A stretch of 64,000 nt of DNA from NCBI RefSeq assembly GCF_000834635.1, contig NZ_JXQV01000011.1, positions 124,001 to 188,000 on the forward strand, written 5' to 3'. This stretch comes from Agrobacterium tumefaciens (GTDB lineage: Bacteria > Pseudomonadota > Alphaproteobacteria > Rhizobiales > Rhizobiaceae). The notes below the pieces were generated by a model. The model worked only from the letters and a program-made list of their open reading frames with translations. It was not told the DNA's origin and ran no database searches. Below are positions 25,104 to 34,169 of this stretch, piece by piece. Made by a program: the position numbers and the translations under genes. Every line of letters begins with the position of its first letter. Position 1 is the first letter of the stretch.

Positions 25104-26948
25104 TTAGGCAGCGCGGTTGTAGCGACCCTGCTGCTGGGCTGGCTCGCCGATCTGGAAGCGTTCGACAAGACCGAGCAGAGCCTCGACTTCTTCAGACAGC
25201 ATCTGCGTTGCGGCGCTCGATTCTTCCGCCATGGCCGCGTTCTGCTGGGTCATCTGGTCCATCTGGTTGACGGAGCCGTTGACCTCATGCAGCGCCGATG
25301 ATTGGTCGGCGGTGGCTGTTGCGATGGTTTCGACGTGCTTGCTGACGACCACGATCTGCTGGCTGATATCGGACAGAACCTGTCCGGCTTCCTGCACCAG
25401 AAGTGCGCCGGTGCCGACCTCGTTGGTGGACTGGTTGATCAGTGTCTTGATTTCGCGTGCAGCATCTGCCGAACGCTGTGCAAGCTCACGCACTTCCTGC
25501 GCCACGACCGCAAAGCCTTTACCCGCGTCACCGGCACGTGCGGCTTCAATACCGGCATTCAAGGCCAGAAGGTTGGTCTGGAAGGCGATTTCATCGATGA
25601 CTTCGATGATCTGTTCGATCTTCTTGGACGCATCTTCGATACGGCCCATCGCGTCGATGGCGTTCTTGACCACCGTGCCGGAACTATCGGCGCTTTTCTG
25701 AGTGATGCGAACGGCCTGGTTGGCTTCACGGGCGCGTTCCGCCGAAGACTTCACGGTGACGGTGATCTCTTCAACGGCGGCGGCGGTTTCTTCCAGAGAC
25801 GCAGCCTGGGATTCCGTGCGGCGTGACAGGTCGTTGGAGGACTCGCGCATTTCAATGCCATTGTTCTGAATGACCAGCGTTCTATCGCGGATCTGTGCCA
25901 GAACATCCTTCAGATTGGCAAGCGAGCTGTTGAAGTCTGTGCGCAGCTGCTCCAGACGGCCAGAGAACGGCGTATCGATGGTCCGGGTCAGATCGCCCTG
26001 CGACAGGCGGGCAAGGCCACCAGCCAGCTGGTTGACGGCATAATCGATCTGGCGGTCCGTCTCGCGCTTTTCGGCGTCGTTGCGGCTGCGCTCAGCCTCG
26101 GCCTCGGCACGTTCTTCGGCGCTGCGTCCTTCGATCAGAAGTTTTTCATGGGCGTTGTCACGGAAGACTTCCAGCGCACGGGCAATATTGCCGAACTCGT
26201 TGCCGCTTTGCGCATAGGGAATGGTCGTATCCAGCTTGCCCTGCGACAGGGACTTGACCGCGTTGGTGAGGATGCCGAGCGGGCGAAGGGTGCGATTGAT
26301 GAGGAAATATCCCAGAAAGCCGAAGACCAGCATGACGCCGCCGCCGCACAGCAGAACAATATCGCGAACACCATCCATATGGGCCTGATAAACCGTCATC
26401 GGTACGCCAACGAAGAGAATGCCGACGGCGGCACCTGTCTTAGACAGAACCGGAACATAACCCGTCATATAGTCAGTGCCGAACAGAGTGGCTTGGCCGA
26501 AATAGGCCTGGCCCTTCGTGATGCTTGCGTAGGCGGGGTGAGTGAGCGCCAGCTTGGTGCCCATCGCCCGCTCGCCCTTCTCGTTTTTCAGGTTGGTCGA
26601 GATACGCACGAAGTCTGACCCCTCAGCCTGGAACACGGTGGCGACACCACCATTTGCCATGCCCGTGCGGTCCACGAGATCGAAATCCCGCATTGTGCCG
26701 ATGCTCGGTCTGCTGATGGATTTCAAATCGCCATTTTCCATGGCGAGCTGCACACCGCCGATCTTCAACTCATAGAGCATGGCCATGTTTCTGATGGCAC
26801 GCTGCGTATCGATCCGGGCACTCTGCATCACGTCGTCCTTCAACCTGATATAGGTTGTGGTTCCAACGGCGAGGATGCCCATGAAGATAAGTGCAATCGT
26901 CATACAGACGATCTGCACAACTATGGATTTTGGAAGAAAACGCGCCAT
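25104..26948 (-). CDS. Methyl-accepting chemotaxis protein with single Cache-type sensor
   Basis: A 614-residue transmembrane chemoreceptor. TM1 is at about 9-31. The periplasmic Cache_3/Cache_2-like sensor (about 35-190) contains [11 protein letters not shown] and [22 protein letters not shown]2 is at about 196-217, with HAMP next (218-275). The signalling domain carries [20 protein letters not shown] near residue 450. The C-terminus is Gln/Arg rich ([10 protein letters not shown]) without a CheR-binding pentapeptide. It is a single gene on the minus strand and convergent with the hybrid kinase. The ligand is unknown. Confidence 0.93.
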   Translation of the reverse strand: MARFLPKSIVVQIVCMTIALIFMGILAVGTTTYIRLKDDVMQSARIDTQRAIRNMAMLYELKIGGVQLAMENGDLKSISRPSIGTMRDFDLVDRTGMANGGVATVFQAEGSDFVRISTNLKNEKGERAMGTKLALTHPAYASITKGQAYFGQATLFGTDYMTGYVPVLSKTGAAVGILFVGVPMTVYQAHMDGVRDIVLLCGGGVMLVFGFLGYFLINRTLRPLGILTNAVKSLSQGKLDTTIPYAQSGNEFGNIARALEVFRDNAHEKLLIEGRSAEERAEAEAERSRNDAEKRETDRQIDYAVNQLAGGLARLSQGDLTRTIDTPFSGRLEQLRTDFNSSLANLKDVLAQIRDRTLVIQNNGIEMRESSNDLSRRTESQAASLEETAAAVEEITVTVKSSAERAREANQAVRITQKSADSSGTVVKNAIDAMGRIEDASKKIEQIIEVIDEIAFQTNLLALNAGIEAARAGDAGKGFAVVAQEVRELAQRSADAAREIKTLINQSTNEVGTGALLVQEAGQVLSDISQQIVVVSKHVETIATATADQSSALHEVNGSVNQMDQMTQQNAAMAEESSAATQMLSEEVEALLGLVERFQIGEPAQQQGRYNRAA

Positions 26949-27138
26949 AAAATACCCCGAAACAAACTGAATTCCGCCATGATGCGGGAAAACCGTTAAA
27001 ATTCAGGGAATATTCGCGCGTGTAACATCACGATAACATTCGACAATCATCCGAAAGTTGATGAACATCAAATATTGGAATTCATTGCCTTATTTCAGAA
27101 ATAAAGCAATTGCCGATGGAAAAAATGCGTCTGGCAGC

Positions 27139-27155
27139 TTTTCAAATTTTGAAAA
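27139..27155. promoter_or_regulatory. A/T-rich palindrome upstream of the chemoreceptor gene
   Basis: TTTTCAAATTTTGAAAA is an 8-bp inverted repeat around one central base. It lies between the end of mrpG and the start of the chemoreceptor gene, both on the minus strand. It could be an operator or part of the mrp terminator (T-run on the minus strand). Confidence 0.3.
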
Positions 27156-27182
27156 AACTTCGCGTTTCTTGATTTTATTTGA

Positions 27183-27527
27183 TCAGAGACTTTGCCGGGT
27201 CACCGGGTTCTGTTCGGCACGGTCACGGTAAAGGGCGGCGCGGCCCAGCAGCATCAGCGAGACCGGCGTTGTGATGGTCATGAACAGGCCGATGAAGATT
27301 TCGTGGAACACAGGCCGCTGGCCCGAGACCGAGAAATAGATGATCGAAGCCATGACGATGCCGCCCGTGCCCCAACTCGTGCCAAGCGTGGGCGCATGCA
27401 GGCGCTCATAAAAGCTCTGCAGCCGTGCAAAGCCGATGGTGCCGATGAGCGCCAGCGACGAGCCCAGGAGAACGAAGAACGCAACGAGGATGGCGGCCCA
27501 TAGTGGGAATTCGGCGGCATTGCTCAT
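27183..27527 (-). CDS. mrpG: Mrp cation/proton antiporter subunit G
   Basis: A 114-residue membrane protein with three hydrophobic segments. The family signature is visible as GSSLALIGTIGFARLQSFYE followed by RLHAPTLGTSWG. It is the last gene of the mrpACDEFG operon and overlaps mrpF by four bases. Confidence 0.92.
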   Translation of the reverse strand: MSNAAEFPLWAAILVAFFVLLGSSLALIGTIGFARLQSFYERLHAPTLGTSWGTGGIVMASIIYFSVSGQRPVFHEIFIGLFMTITTPVSLMLLGRAALYRDRAEQNPVTRQSL

Positions 27528-27805
27528 TCGATCACCTCTCCGCGCATCATGAATTTGGAAAGCGCCACCGTGGAGACGAAGCCGAGGATCGCGATCAGCA
27601 AAGAGGCTGCGAAATAGACATCGTTGCCGGTGCGAAGCCCGAAGACGAGGACCAGCAGCATGGCGTTGACGTAAAGCGTATCCACACCCAGAACCCGGTC
27701 CTGCGCGCGCGGGCCAATGGCGATGCGATACACGGAAATCGCCATGGCGATGGCTAGAAACAGCTGGGCGATAAAAAACGACCAGAAAAGGATAACCGAA
27801 CTCAT
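27524..27805 (-). CDS. mrpF: Mrp cation/proton antiporter subunit F
   Basis: A 93-residue protein with three membrane helices. The conserved segment YRIAIGPRAQDRVLGVDTL matches MrpF/PhaF. It overlaps both neighbours by four bases, indicating translational coupling. Confidence 0.92.
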   Translation of the reverse strand: MSSVILFWSFFIAQLFLAIAMAISVYRIAIGPRAQDRVLGVDTLYVNAMLLVLVFGLRTGNDVYFAASLLIAILGFVSTVALSKFMMRGEVIE

Positions 27806-28290
27806 TCGAATATCTCCATCAGTAATTTCTCATATCGGCTTTTGATGAGGTTCTGCCAATGGGCCTCGCTGACCTCATCCAGAACGTGGATGAGCAATGT
27901 TCCCTGCGATGAATTATACTCCAGCCATGCACTTCCCGGCGTCGCCGTCAGCACGACGGCCAGCACTGCAAGGCCCATGGGATCGCGCAGTTCCAGCGGT
28001 ATGGTGATGAAGCCTGCATTGGCGCGGCGTCTGCGGTTCAAGATGATGATGACCGCGACGGAGATGTTGGAGCGGATGATGTCATAGAGCACGATGCCGA
28101 CGAGCTTGACCAGCAGATGCCAATTGCGGATGCGCGGCTTGGGCGGGCGCAGCGACGCCATGGCCCACGAGGCCACCAGCGCCACCCCCGTTCCCAAAAG
28201 CAGATGGCCGGGTGAAAAGGCGTTGATCGTCATCCAGAAAACGATCAGCGACAGGGTGAGCAACGGATAGGGCAAAAAGCGCGAGATCAT
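27802..28290 (-). CDS. mrpE: Mrp cation/proton antiporter subunit E
   Basis: A 162-residue membrane protein. The start (MISRFLPYPLLTLSLIVFWM) overlaps the mrpD stop by four bases; the frame is open further upstream but that part is the other strand-frame of mrpD. Family features are the LYDIIRSNISVAVIIILN region and TATPGSAWLEY before an acidic C-terminus. Confidence 0.92.
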   Translation of the reverse strand: MISRFLPYPLLTLSLIVFWMTINAFSPGHLLLGTGVALVASWAMASLRPPKPRIRNWHLLVKLVGIVLYDIIRSNISVAVIIILNRRRRANAGFITIPLELRDPMGLAVLAVVLTATPGSAWLEYNSSQGTLLIHVLDEVSEAHWQNLIKSRYEKLLMEIFE

Positions 28291-29933
28291 GGTCCGACCT
28301 CCGTGCTTGGAGCGGCTCTGGGTGCGGTCATCACGCCCTGAATGTAGCTTTGCGGAAGCCCGCTGATGCGTGCGGTTTCCTGCATGTAACGCATGATCGG
28401 ACCGGCGGCGACCGTCATGGCAAGGGTCATGCCCAAAAGCAGCAGGATCGGCGCGATTTCGATGACGAGAACACGTGGCACGGTTCCTTCCAGCGAACCC
28501 CAGAAGGTGCGGATGCCCGCGCGCGTCATGGAGATCAGCGAGGCAAGGCCTGAGAAGACGATGAGGAAGACCAGCCACCAGGACAGGGTCGAGACAGTAT
28601 CATTCGCGCCAAGCCCCGATGGGTTGAGGATGGCCGACAGCATCGAGAACTTGGCGATGAAGCCCGAGAGCGGCGGCAGACCGGCAAGAAGAATGCCGCA
28701 GGCCGCAAAGCAGGTGCCGAGCACGGCCATTGTGCCGGGCATGGTGACGCCAACCTCGTCTTCCGGCTCGTCGTCCTCGCCATCACCATAGGCTTCCATG
28801 GTCACGGCCAGAACGTTGGCACCGGCATCCTGCCCGCGCTCCACAAGCTCAATCAACAGGAAGAAGGCACTGATGGTGAGTGTCGAGGAGACAAGGTAGA
28901 AAAGCGCACCGGCGGCAACCGTTGGGTTGCCGGTACCCATGGCCGCCAGAAGCGTACCGGACGAGACAAGCACGGAAAATCCGGCAAGCCGCCCCAGCGC
29001 CTGCGAGGCGAGCACGCCGATGGTGCCGAAGACAATGGTGGCGATGCCACCGACCAGAAGCGCATCATGGCCAAAGCCTGCCGACGCGCCTGCGGTTTCT
29101 CCGAACAGAAGGAAGGAGAGGCGCGCAATGACGTAAATCCCGACCTTGCTCATGATGGCAAAGAGCGCCGCCACGGGTGCCGATGCTGCGGTATAGGCGG
29201 AAGGTAGCCAGAAGTTGAGCGGCCACATGCCTGCCTTTACCAGAAAGGCGATGCCAAGCACAGCCGCGCCAGTTTCCAGAAGCATGCGCTGATCTGGGTT
29301 GAGCCCGGCAATGCGCTGCGCCAGATCGCCCATGTTGAGCGTGCCCGTGACCCCATAGATCAAGCTGACGCCGATGAGGAAGAACAGGGCGGCGACAAGA
29401 TTGATGGCGATGTAATGCAGCCCGGCCTTGACGCGCAATTGGCCTGAACCGTGCAAGAGCAGACCATAGGACGCGGCCAGCATGACTTCGAAGAAGACGA
29501 AGAGGTTGAAGAGGTCGCCGGTCAGAAACGCACCATTCACGCCCATCAGCATCAGATGGAACAGGGAGTGGAAATGCGATCCGGCGCGGTGCCATTTCGC
29601 CAGCGAGTAGACGAGCGAGGGTATGGCCAGAAGCGCTACCAGCAACACCATGAGACCTGACAGGCGATCTGCCACCAGCACGATGCCGAAGGGGGCTGGC
29701 CAGTTGCCGAGCAGGTAAACGCCGGTCGAGATGATGGCGGCAACTTCTGTGTTGATGGTGGAGTTGACCTCAAGGAACAGTGCGACGGCAACGCCCAGCG
29801 AAACGAGGGTGCCGATGACGCTGAGAATGGCCTTGGTGGTGCGCTTGCGCTCATCGATGAACAGCAGCAGGGCACCAATAATCAACGGCACCAGAATGGG
29901 TGCGATGACGATATGGACGGGGAAGGCGTTCAT
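28287..29933 (-). CDS. mrpD: Mrp cation/proton antiporter subunit D
   Basis: A 548-residue antiporter subunit homologous to the ND2/ND4/ND5 subunits of complex I, with about 14 membrane helices. The conserved helix with LVKAGMWPLNFWLPSAYTAA holds the key lysine of the proton path, and VFFEVMLAASYGLL contains the essential glutamate of this family. It overlaps mrpC and mrpE by four bases each. An acidic loop (DGEDDEPEDEVG) near residue 385 is notable. Confidence 0.94.
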   Translation of the reverse strand: MNAFPVHIVIAPILVPLIIGALLLFIDERKRTTKAILSVIGTLVSLGVAVALFLEVNSTINTEVAAIISTGVYLLGNWPAPFGIVLVADRLSGLMVLLVALLAIPSLVYSLAKWHRAGSHFHSLFHLMLMGVNGAFLTGDLFNLFVFFEVMLAASYGLLLHGSGQLRVKAGLHYIAINLVAALFFLIGVSLIYGVTGTLNMGDLAQRIAGLNPDQRMLLETGAAVLGIAFLVKAGMWPLNFWLPSAYTAASAPVAALFAIMSKVGIYVIARLSFLLFGETAGASAGFGHDALLVGGIATIVFGTIGVLASQALGRLAGFSVLVSSGTLLAAMGTGNPTVAAGALFYLVSSTLTISAFFLLIELVERGQDAGANVLAVTMEAYGDGEDDEPEDEVGVTMPGTMAVLGTCFAACGILLAGLPPLSGFIAKFSMLSAILNPSGLGANDTVSTLSWWLVFLIVFSGLASLISMTRAGIRTFWGSLEGTVPRVLVIEIAPILLLLGMTLAMTVAAGPIMRYMQETARISGLPQSYIQGVMTAPRAAPSTEVGP

Positions 29934-30265
29934 TTCGTTTCCCTCCCGTCGACATGGTCAGTGCCGGTCAGGCCGCGCGCGGCAAGCAGCACGACGAGGA
30001 AGAGGGCGGTCGTCGCAAAGCCGATGACGATGGCCGTCAGCACCAGCGCCTGAGGAACGGGGTCCGTCAGGGTCGAGGTGATGACGCCGTCCAGCAGCAG
30101 GGGTGGTGCATTGGTCTTGATGCCGCCGACGCCGAAAATGAACAGATTGACGGCGTAGGACAGAAGCGAGAGCCCGACAATGACCTGATAGGTGCGAGGA
30201 CGCAGGATGAGCCACACGCCCGACCCCGTCATGACACCGATACCGATGGCGAGAATGAGTTCCAT
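29930..30265 (-). CDS. mrpC: Mrp cation/proton antiporter subunit C
   Basis: A 111-residue protein homologous to NuoK, with three membrane helices. LSLLSYAVNLFIFGVGGIK and PVPQALVLTAIVIGFATTAL are typical MrpC segments. Its start abuts the mrpA stop with no gap. Confidence 0.93.
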   Translation of the reverse strand: MELILAIGIGVMTGSGVWLILRPRTYQVIVGLSLLSYAVNLFIFGVGGIKTNAPPLLLDGVITSTLTDPVPQALVLTAIVIGFATTALFLVVLLAARGLTGTDHVDGRETK

Positions 30266-33184
30266 TTACGCGTCCTCCGCTTTTGCGGCGTCGGGCATAC
30301 GTACCTTGTAATTACGCAGCGATTGGTGCGCCAATGCTATGAGTATGAGAACGGTGGCGCCGACAACGAGGGCAAAGACGCCAAGGTCGAAGAGAAGCGC
30401 CGTCGCCGTTGGCATTTTTCCGATATAGGGCAGGTCCGTATACTGGAAGTAGGAGGTGAGGAACGGGTGCCCAAAGAACCACGATCCCATGCCGGTTGAG
30501 GCCGCCAGCAACAGGCCAAAGCCCATCCAGCGCAGCGGCAGAATACGGATGCGGTCTTCCGCCCAGCGCGTGCCGCCCGCCAGATATTGCAGCAGGAAGG
30601 CAATAGCCATGGTGATGCCTGCAGAGAACCCGCCGCCGGGCAGATCATGGCCGCGAATGAACAGGAAGAACGAGAAGGTGACGATGACCGGGAACATCCA
30701 CTGCATGATGATGGAGGGCACCAGAAGATAATCGCGGACCGTATCACCCTTGCTACGATCAGGATTGTCCGCATCAAACGCGTTCTGAATGCGCTGCTGT
30801 TCCGGCAGGCCAATGCTTTCATGGGCAGGGCGGAAACGGCGAAGAAGCGCAAACACGGTAAGGCCGACAATGGCCAGAACCGCAATTTCCCCCATCGTGT
30901 CGAAGCCGCGGAAATCCACCAGGATGACGTTGACGACATTGGTGCCGCCGCCTTGCGTATAGGCATTTTCCAGGAAGTAGTTGGCGATGGTGTTGGGCAC
31001 GGGCAAGGTCATCACCGCAAAGGCAATGACGCTCATGCCGATGCCGCAGAATACGGCCAGCATGAAATCCCGTCCGCGACGAAGCTGTGCGGGAAGTTCG
31101 CTGTTATTGTCCACCTTGACTTCGCGCTTGGGAAGCCAGCGCAGGCCAAGGAGAATGAGAACCATGGTGACGATCTCGACCAGCAACTGCGTGATGGCCA
31201 GATCCGGTGCCGACAGCCACACGAAGGTGAGGCAGGTGACGAGACCCGAGACGCCGAGCATGACCAGTGCGGCAAGCCGGTGATACTTGGCCTGCCACGC
31301 GGCACCCATGGCCGCAATCATGCCGATGCCCCACAAAATGGCGAAGATAGGGTCGAATGTCGTGACGCTGGGGAGCGTCAGCGTAAACTGCGACGAGGCC
31401 ACGGGCGAGAAGCCCGCAATCAATGCGACCAGTATCAGCATGCGCAATTGCGGCTGCAAACGGCGGGTGCCGAGCGTGCTTTCCAGCCAGCGGGCCCATT
31501 TCCAGGATACTGTGACGATGATGCGCTCGAATATGCGCTGTCCGCGCAGGTGACGAAACACCGGAGGGCCGTCTTCACACCGGGCGAAATAGCCGCCGAG
31601 CGCTGCATAGATCGCCACACCGCCGATGAGCGCGACAAGGCTCATCATAAGAGGCAGGTTGAAGCCGTGCCAGATCGAAAGGCTGTAGGCAGGTGTTTGC
31701 GGACCAAGCACCGAGAGAACGGCGGAATGCAGGAACGGGCCGATGGACAAGCTTGGTACGATACCGACGATGAGGCAGGCAACGACCAGCAATTCGATGG
31801 GGAAGCGCATCCAGCGCGGCGGCTCATGCGGCTTGGGATTTGGGATATCGTGCGGTGCCGGGCCGAAAAACACGGTGTGGATGAAGCGCAGCGAATAGGC
31901 CACCGCAAAGGCACCCGACAGCGTCGCGACATAGGGAAGGGCCTTGTCCAGCAACGAATCTGCATGGGTTTCAACCGATTCCGCGAAGAACATTTCCTTG
32001 GACAGGAAGCCGTTGAACAGGGGAACACCGGCCATGGCCGCACTCGCCGCCATGGCAAGCGTGGCGGTGGCGGGCATGAAGCGATAAAGCCCGCTCAAGC
32101 GCCGCATATCGCGGGTGCCGGTCTCGTGGTCGATGATGCCAGCCGCCATGAACAGCGACGCCTTGAAGGTGGCGTGGTTCATCATGTGGAAAATTGCAGC
32201 AACGGCTGCGAGCGGGCTTCCAAGGCTCAAAAGTGTGGTGATGAGGCCGAGATGGCTGATGGTGGAATAGGCCAGCAGCCCTTTCAGATCCTGCTGGAAC
32301 ATGGCGAAATAAGCGCCGAGCAGCAATGTGGTAATGCCGGCAAAACCGAGCAGCCAGAACCATTCCTGCGTGCCGGCGAGAACTGGCCATAGGCGCACCA
32401 GAAGGAAAACGCCTGCCTTCACCATGGTGGCGGAATGCAGATAGGCCGAGACCGGCGTGGGCGCGGCCATCGCATTGGGAAGCCAGAAGTGGAACGGGAA
32501 CTGGGCGCTCTTGGTCAGGGCGCCGATGAGAATGAGAACGAGTGCTGGAACATAGAGCGCATGGGCGCGGATTTCCGAACCTTTTGCCAGAATATCATCC
32601 AGATCATAGCTGCCCGCCATATGGCCGAGGATCAGAAAGCCCGCGAGAAGGCAGAAGCCGCCAATGCCGGTCACGGTCAGCGCCATGCGCGCACCATCGC
32701 GCGCAGTGGCGTTCTGGTGCCAATAACCGATCAGCAGGAACGAGAAGATGCTGGTCAATTCCCAGAAGATGGAGAGAAGAATGACATTGCCAGACAGTAC
32801 AATGCCCAGCATGGAGCCCATGAAGGACAAAAAGAACGCAAAGAAGCGCGGAATAGGGTCTTCCGCCGACATGTAATAGCGGGCGTAAAGCACCACCAGA
32901 AAGCCGATGCCGGTAATGAGGATGATGAACATCCAGGCAAACGCATCCAGCCTCAACGTGAAGTTGAGGCCAAGTTGCGGGAGCCATTCCACATCATACT
33001 TGATGACCGCTCCGCCCTTGACGCTGGCATATAGAAAAATCGCGGAGACGAGGCCAAACAGCGCAATGCTGCCGGCAACGGCTGCAGGTGCGCGCACAGC
33101 CCCGTATCGCGGCATCATCGTGGTGATGATGCTGCCGATGAAGGGCAGGGCAATCAGAATGGGAAGGAGGATTTCAAGGCTCAT
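30266..33184 (-). CDS. mrpA: Mrp cation/proton antiporter fused subunits A and B (PhaAB type)
   Basis: A 972-residue protein whose first about 780 residues are MrpA, related to NuoL, with the LTKSAQFPFHFWLPNAMAAP helix carrying the family lysine and SIFWELTSIFSFLLIGYW the glutamate. The last about 160 residues are MrpB (GHDLPGGGFSAGITMAIAFL). The A-B fusion is the form known as PhaAB in rhizobia. I chose the ATG at 33184; a TTG at 33196 also has a purine-rich site before it. The complex exchanges Na+ or K+ for protons and supports pH and cation homeostasis. All genes of the operon overlap or touch. Confidence 0.95.
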   Translation of the reverse strand: MSLEILLPILIALPFIGSIITTMMPRYGAVRAPAAVAGSIALFGLVSAIFLYASVKGGAVIKYDVEWLPQLGLNFTLRLDAFAWMFIILITGIGFLVVLYARYYMSAEDPIPRFFAFFLSFMGSMLGIVLSGNVILLSIFWELTSIFSFLLIGYWHQNATARDGARMALTVTGIGGFCLLAGFLILGHMAGSYDLDDILAKGSEIRAHALYVPALVLILIGALTKSAQFPFHFWLPNAMAAPTPVSAYLHSATMVKAGVFLLVRLWPVLAGTQEWFWLLGFAGITTLLLGAYFAMFQQDLKGLLAYSTISHLGLITTLLSLGSPLAAVAAIFHMMNHATFKASLFMAAGIIDHETGTRDMRRLSGLYRFMPATATLAMAASAAMAGVPLFNGFLSKEMFFAESVETHADSLLDKALPYVATLSGAFAVAYSLRFIHTVFFGPAPHDIPNPKPHEPPRWMRFPIELLVVACLIVGIVPSLSIGPFLHSAVLSVLGPQTPAYSLSIWHGFNLPLMMSLVALIGGVAIYAALGGYFARCEDGPPVFRHLRGQRIFERIIVTVSWKWARWLESTLGTRRLQPQLRMLILVALIAGFSPVASSQFTLTLPSVTTFDPIFAILWGIGMIAAMGAAWQAKYHRLAALVMLGVSGLVTCLTFVWLSAPDLAITQLLVEIVTMVLILLGLRWLPKREVKVDNNSELPAQLRRGRDFMLAVFCGIGMSVIAFAVMTLPVPNTIANYFLENAYTQGGGTNVVNVILVDFRGFDTMGEIAVLAIVGLTVFALLRRFRPAHESIGLPEQQRIQNAFDADNPDRSKGDTVRDYLLVPSIIMQWMFPVIVTFSFFLFIRGHDLPGGGFSAGITMAIAFLLQYLAGGTRWAEDRIRILPLRWMGFGLLLAASTGMGSWFFGHPFLTSYFQYTDLPYIGKMPTATALLFDLGVFALVVGATVLILIALAHQSLRNYKVRMPDAAKAEDA

Positions 33185-33276
33185 ACAGGCTGGCAATTTC
33201 TCTGGCGTTGCGGTTGGCGGTGCATATGCCCGTCAGCTTCGCCAATCCCGCACGAAGGGGAAATCGGCAGCGACGG

Positions 33277-33666
33277 CTAGGAGACCGTTTCCGGTGGCCC
33301 GCGAGGCGAAGCGGCTCCAAGAAGATGAAAGCCCGGTATTTTCGCGTACGGGTTATCAAAGCCGATCTGCATCGGGGCTTGCGCGTCAACCGTTCTCTGC
33401 ACCGGCGGATGATGTTGGACAAAGCCGTGATCTGCCAATGTCAGGCAATGATCGACAATCTCCGTGCAACCCTTGGTTTCCGCAGCCGTGGCCGATGCGA
33501 TGTCCTGCGGGGGAAGTTGCGAACGCTCGAGACGGTTCGGTTTGAGAACAGGCGCACCGTTGGCAGCAGCCTGAAGCCCCATGAAGACGAGCATGCCCGC
33601 AACAAAAAGATCGATCAGCCGATTTGAGGGACGAGAGGCGCAAAGGCGGTTCCCCATCGATGGCAA
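33277..33666 (-). CDS. Hypothetical protein with N-terminal hydrophobic segment
   Basis: A 129-residue frame with a basic start and a hydrophobic stretch (LIDLFVAGMLVFMGLQAAA, about 17-35) that could be a signal peptide or anchor. A Pro/Ala/His-rich tail follows with two cysteines (CTEIVDHC). The TTG start at 33666 has GGAGGAG about nine bases upstream; an ATG at 33657 is possible but farther away. It lies upstream of the mrp operon on the same strand. Other frames are open here too, so the call rests on the ribosome binding site and the membrane-like segment. Confidence 0.5.
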   Translation of the reverse strand: MPSMGNRLCASRPSNRLIDLFVAGMLVFMGLQAAANGAPVLKPNRLERSQLPPQDIASATAAETKGCTEIVDHCLTLADHGFVQHHPPVQRTVDAQAPMQIGFDNPYAKIPGFHLLGAASPRGPPETVS

Positions 33667-34169
33667 ATCGTATCTCCTCCGTCGTCGTCAGCGTTTCGTT
33701 AAAACATCACCATGGAAGCGAATATCGTGTGTTTTCGTTTTAGGGGAACGGTGTTGCCGTTGTCCAGCGCGCCACGGGAAAAATAAGAAATCTTTTCCAA
33801 TATTAACGATTCCAGCACAAACTACTGCTGTGCTAACGTAACGACAGGTAGATGATTCAGCTAATTTTAGCAACTTTGAGTCATATTGGGTTTTCTTAAC
33901 GTTCAATCAACGAATTAACCATAAAGATTGGACGTATTTTACGGCGGAACGAGGATCGACACAGATCTTCTTCCAGGCATGACGCCGCCCTGCCGTACCG
34001 GGTCGATCCGGTATTCAGTTGATTGCAGAAGGCTCAGCGCGTCGGTGCGACCCATTCATGGTGCGCACACTCGTAAATTATCCGTCCTGGATAATTATCC
34101 CCCCGGATACTGGGATTCTCAATCGGTCATTGGCCGGTGTGATCCGGCGTAGCTTTTTGGGGACGTCGC
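33667..34169. other. Divergent regulatory region upstream of the che operon
   Basis: About 500 bases without a gene, A/T rich between 33700 and 33950. It must carry the che operon promoter on the plus strand and the promoter of the small minus-strand gene. A perfect palindrome at 34089-34100 is listed separately. No copy of the TCGC[GA]CAAG motif was found here. Confidence 0.4.
34089..34100. promoter_or_regulatory. Perfect palindrome before the che operon
   Basis: GGATAATTATCC is a 12-base perfect palindrome, 70 bases before the first codon of the che operon. It may be an operator. No regulator can be named. Confidence 0.3.

Noticed and set aside
30587-32392. 601-codon plus-strand frame opposite mrpA
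   Set aside because: It is very rich in His, Gln, Glu and Arg, as expected for the complement of a membrane protein gene. The minus strand is unmistakably MrpA.
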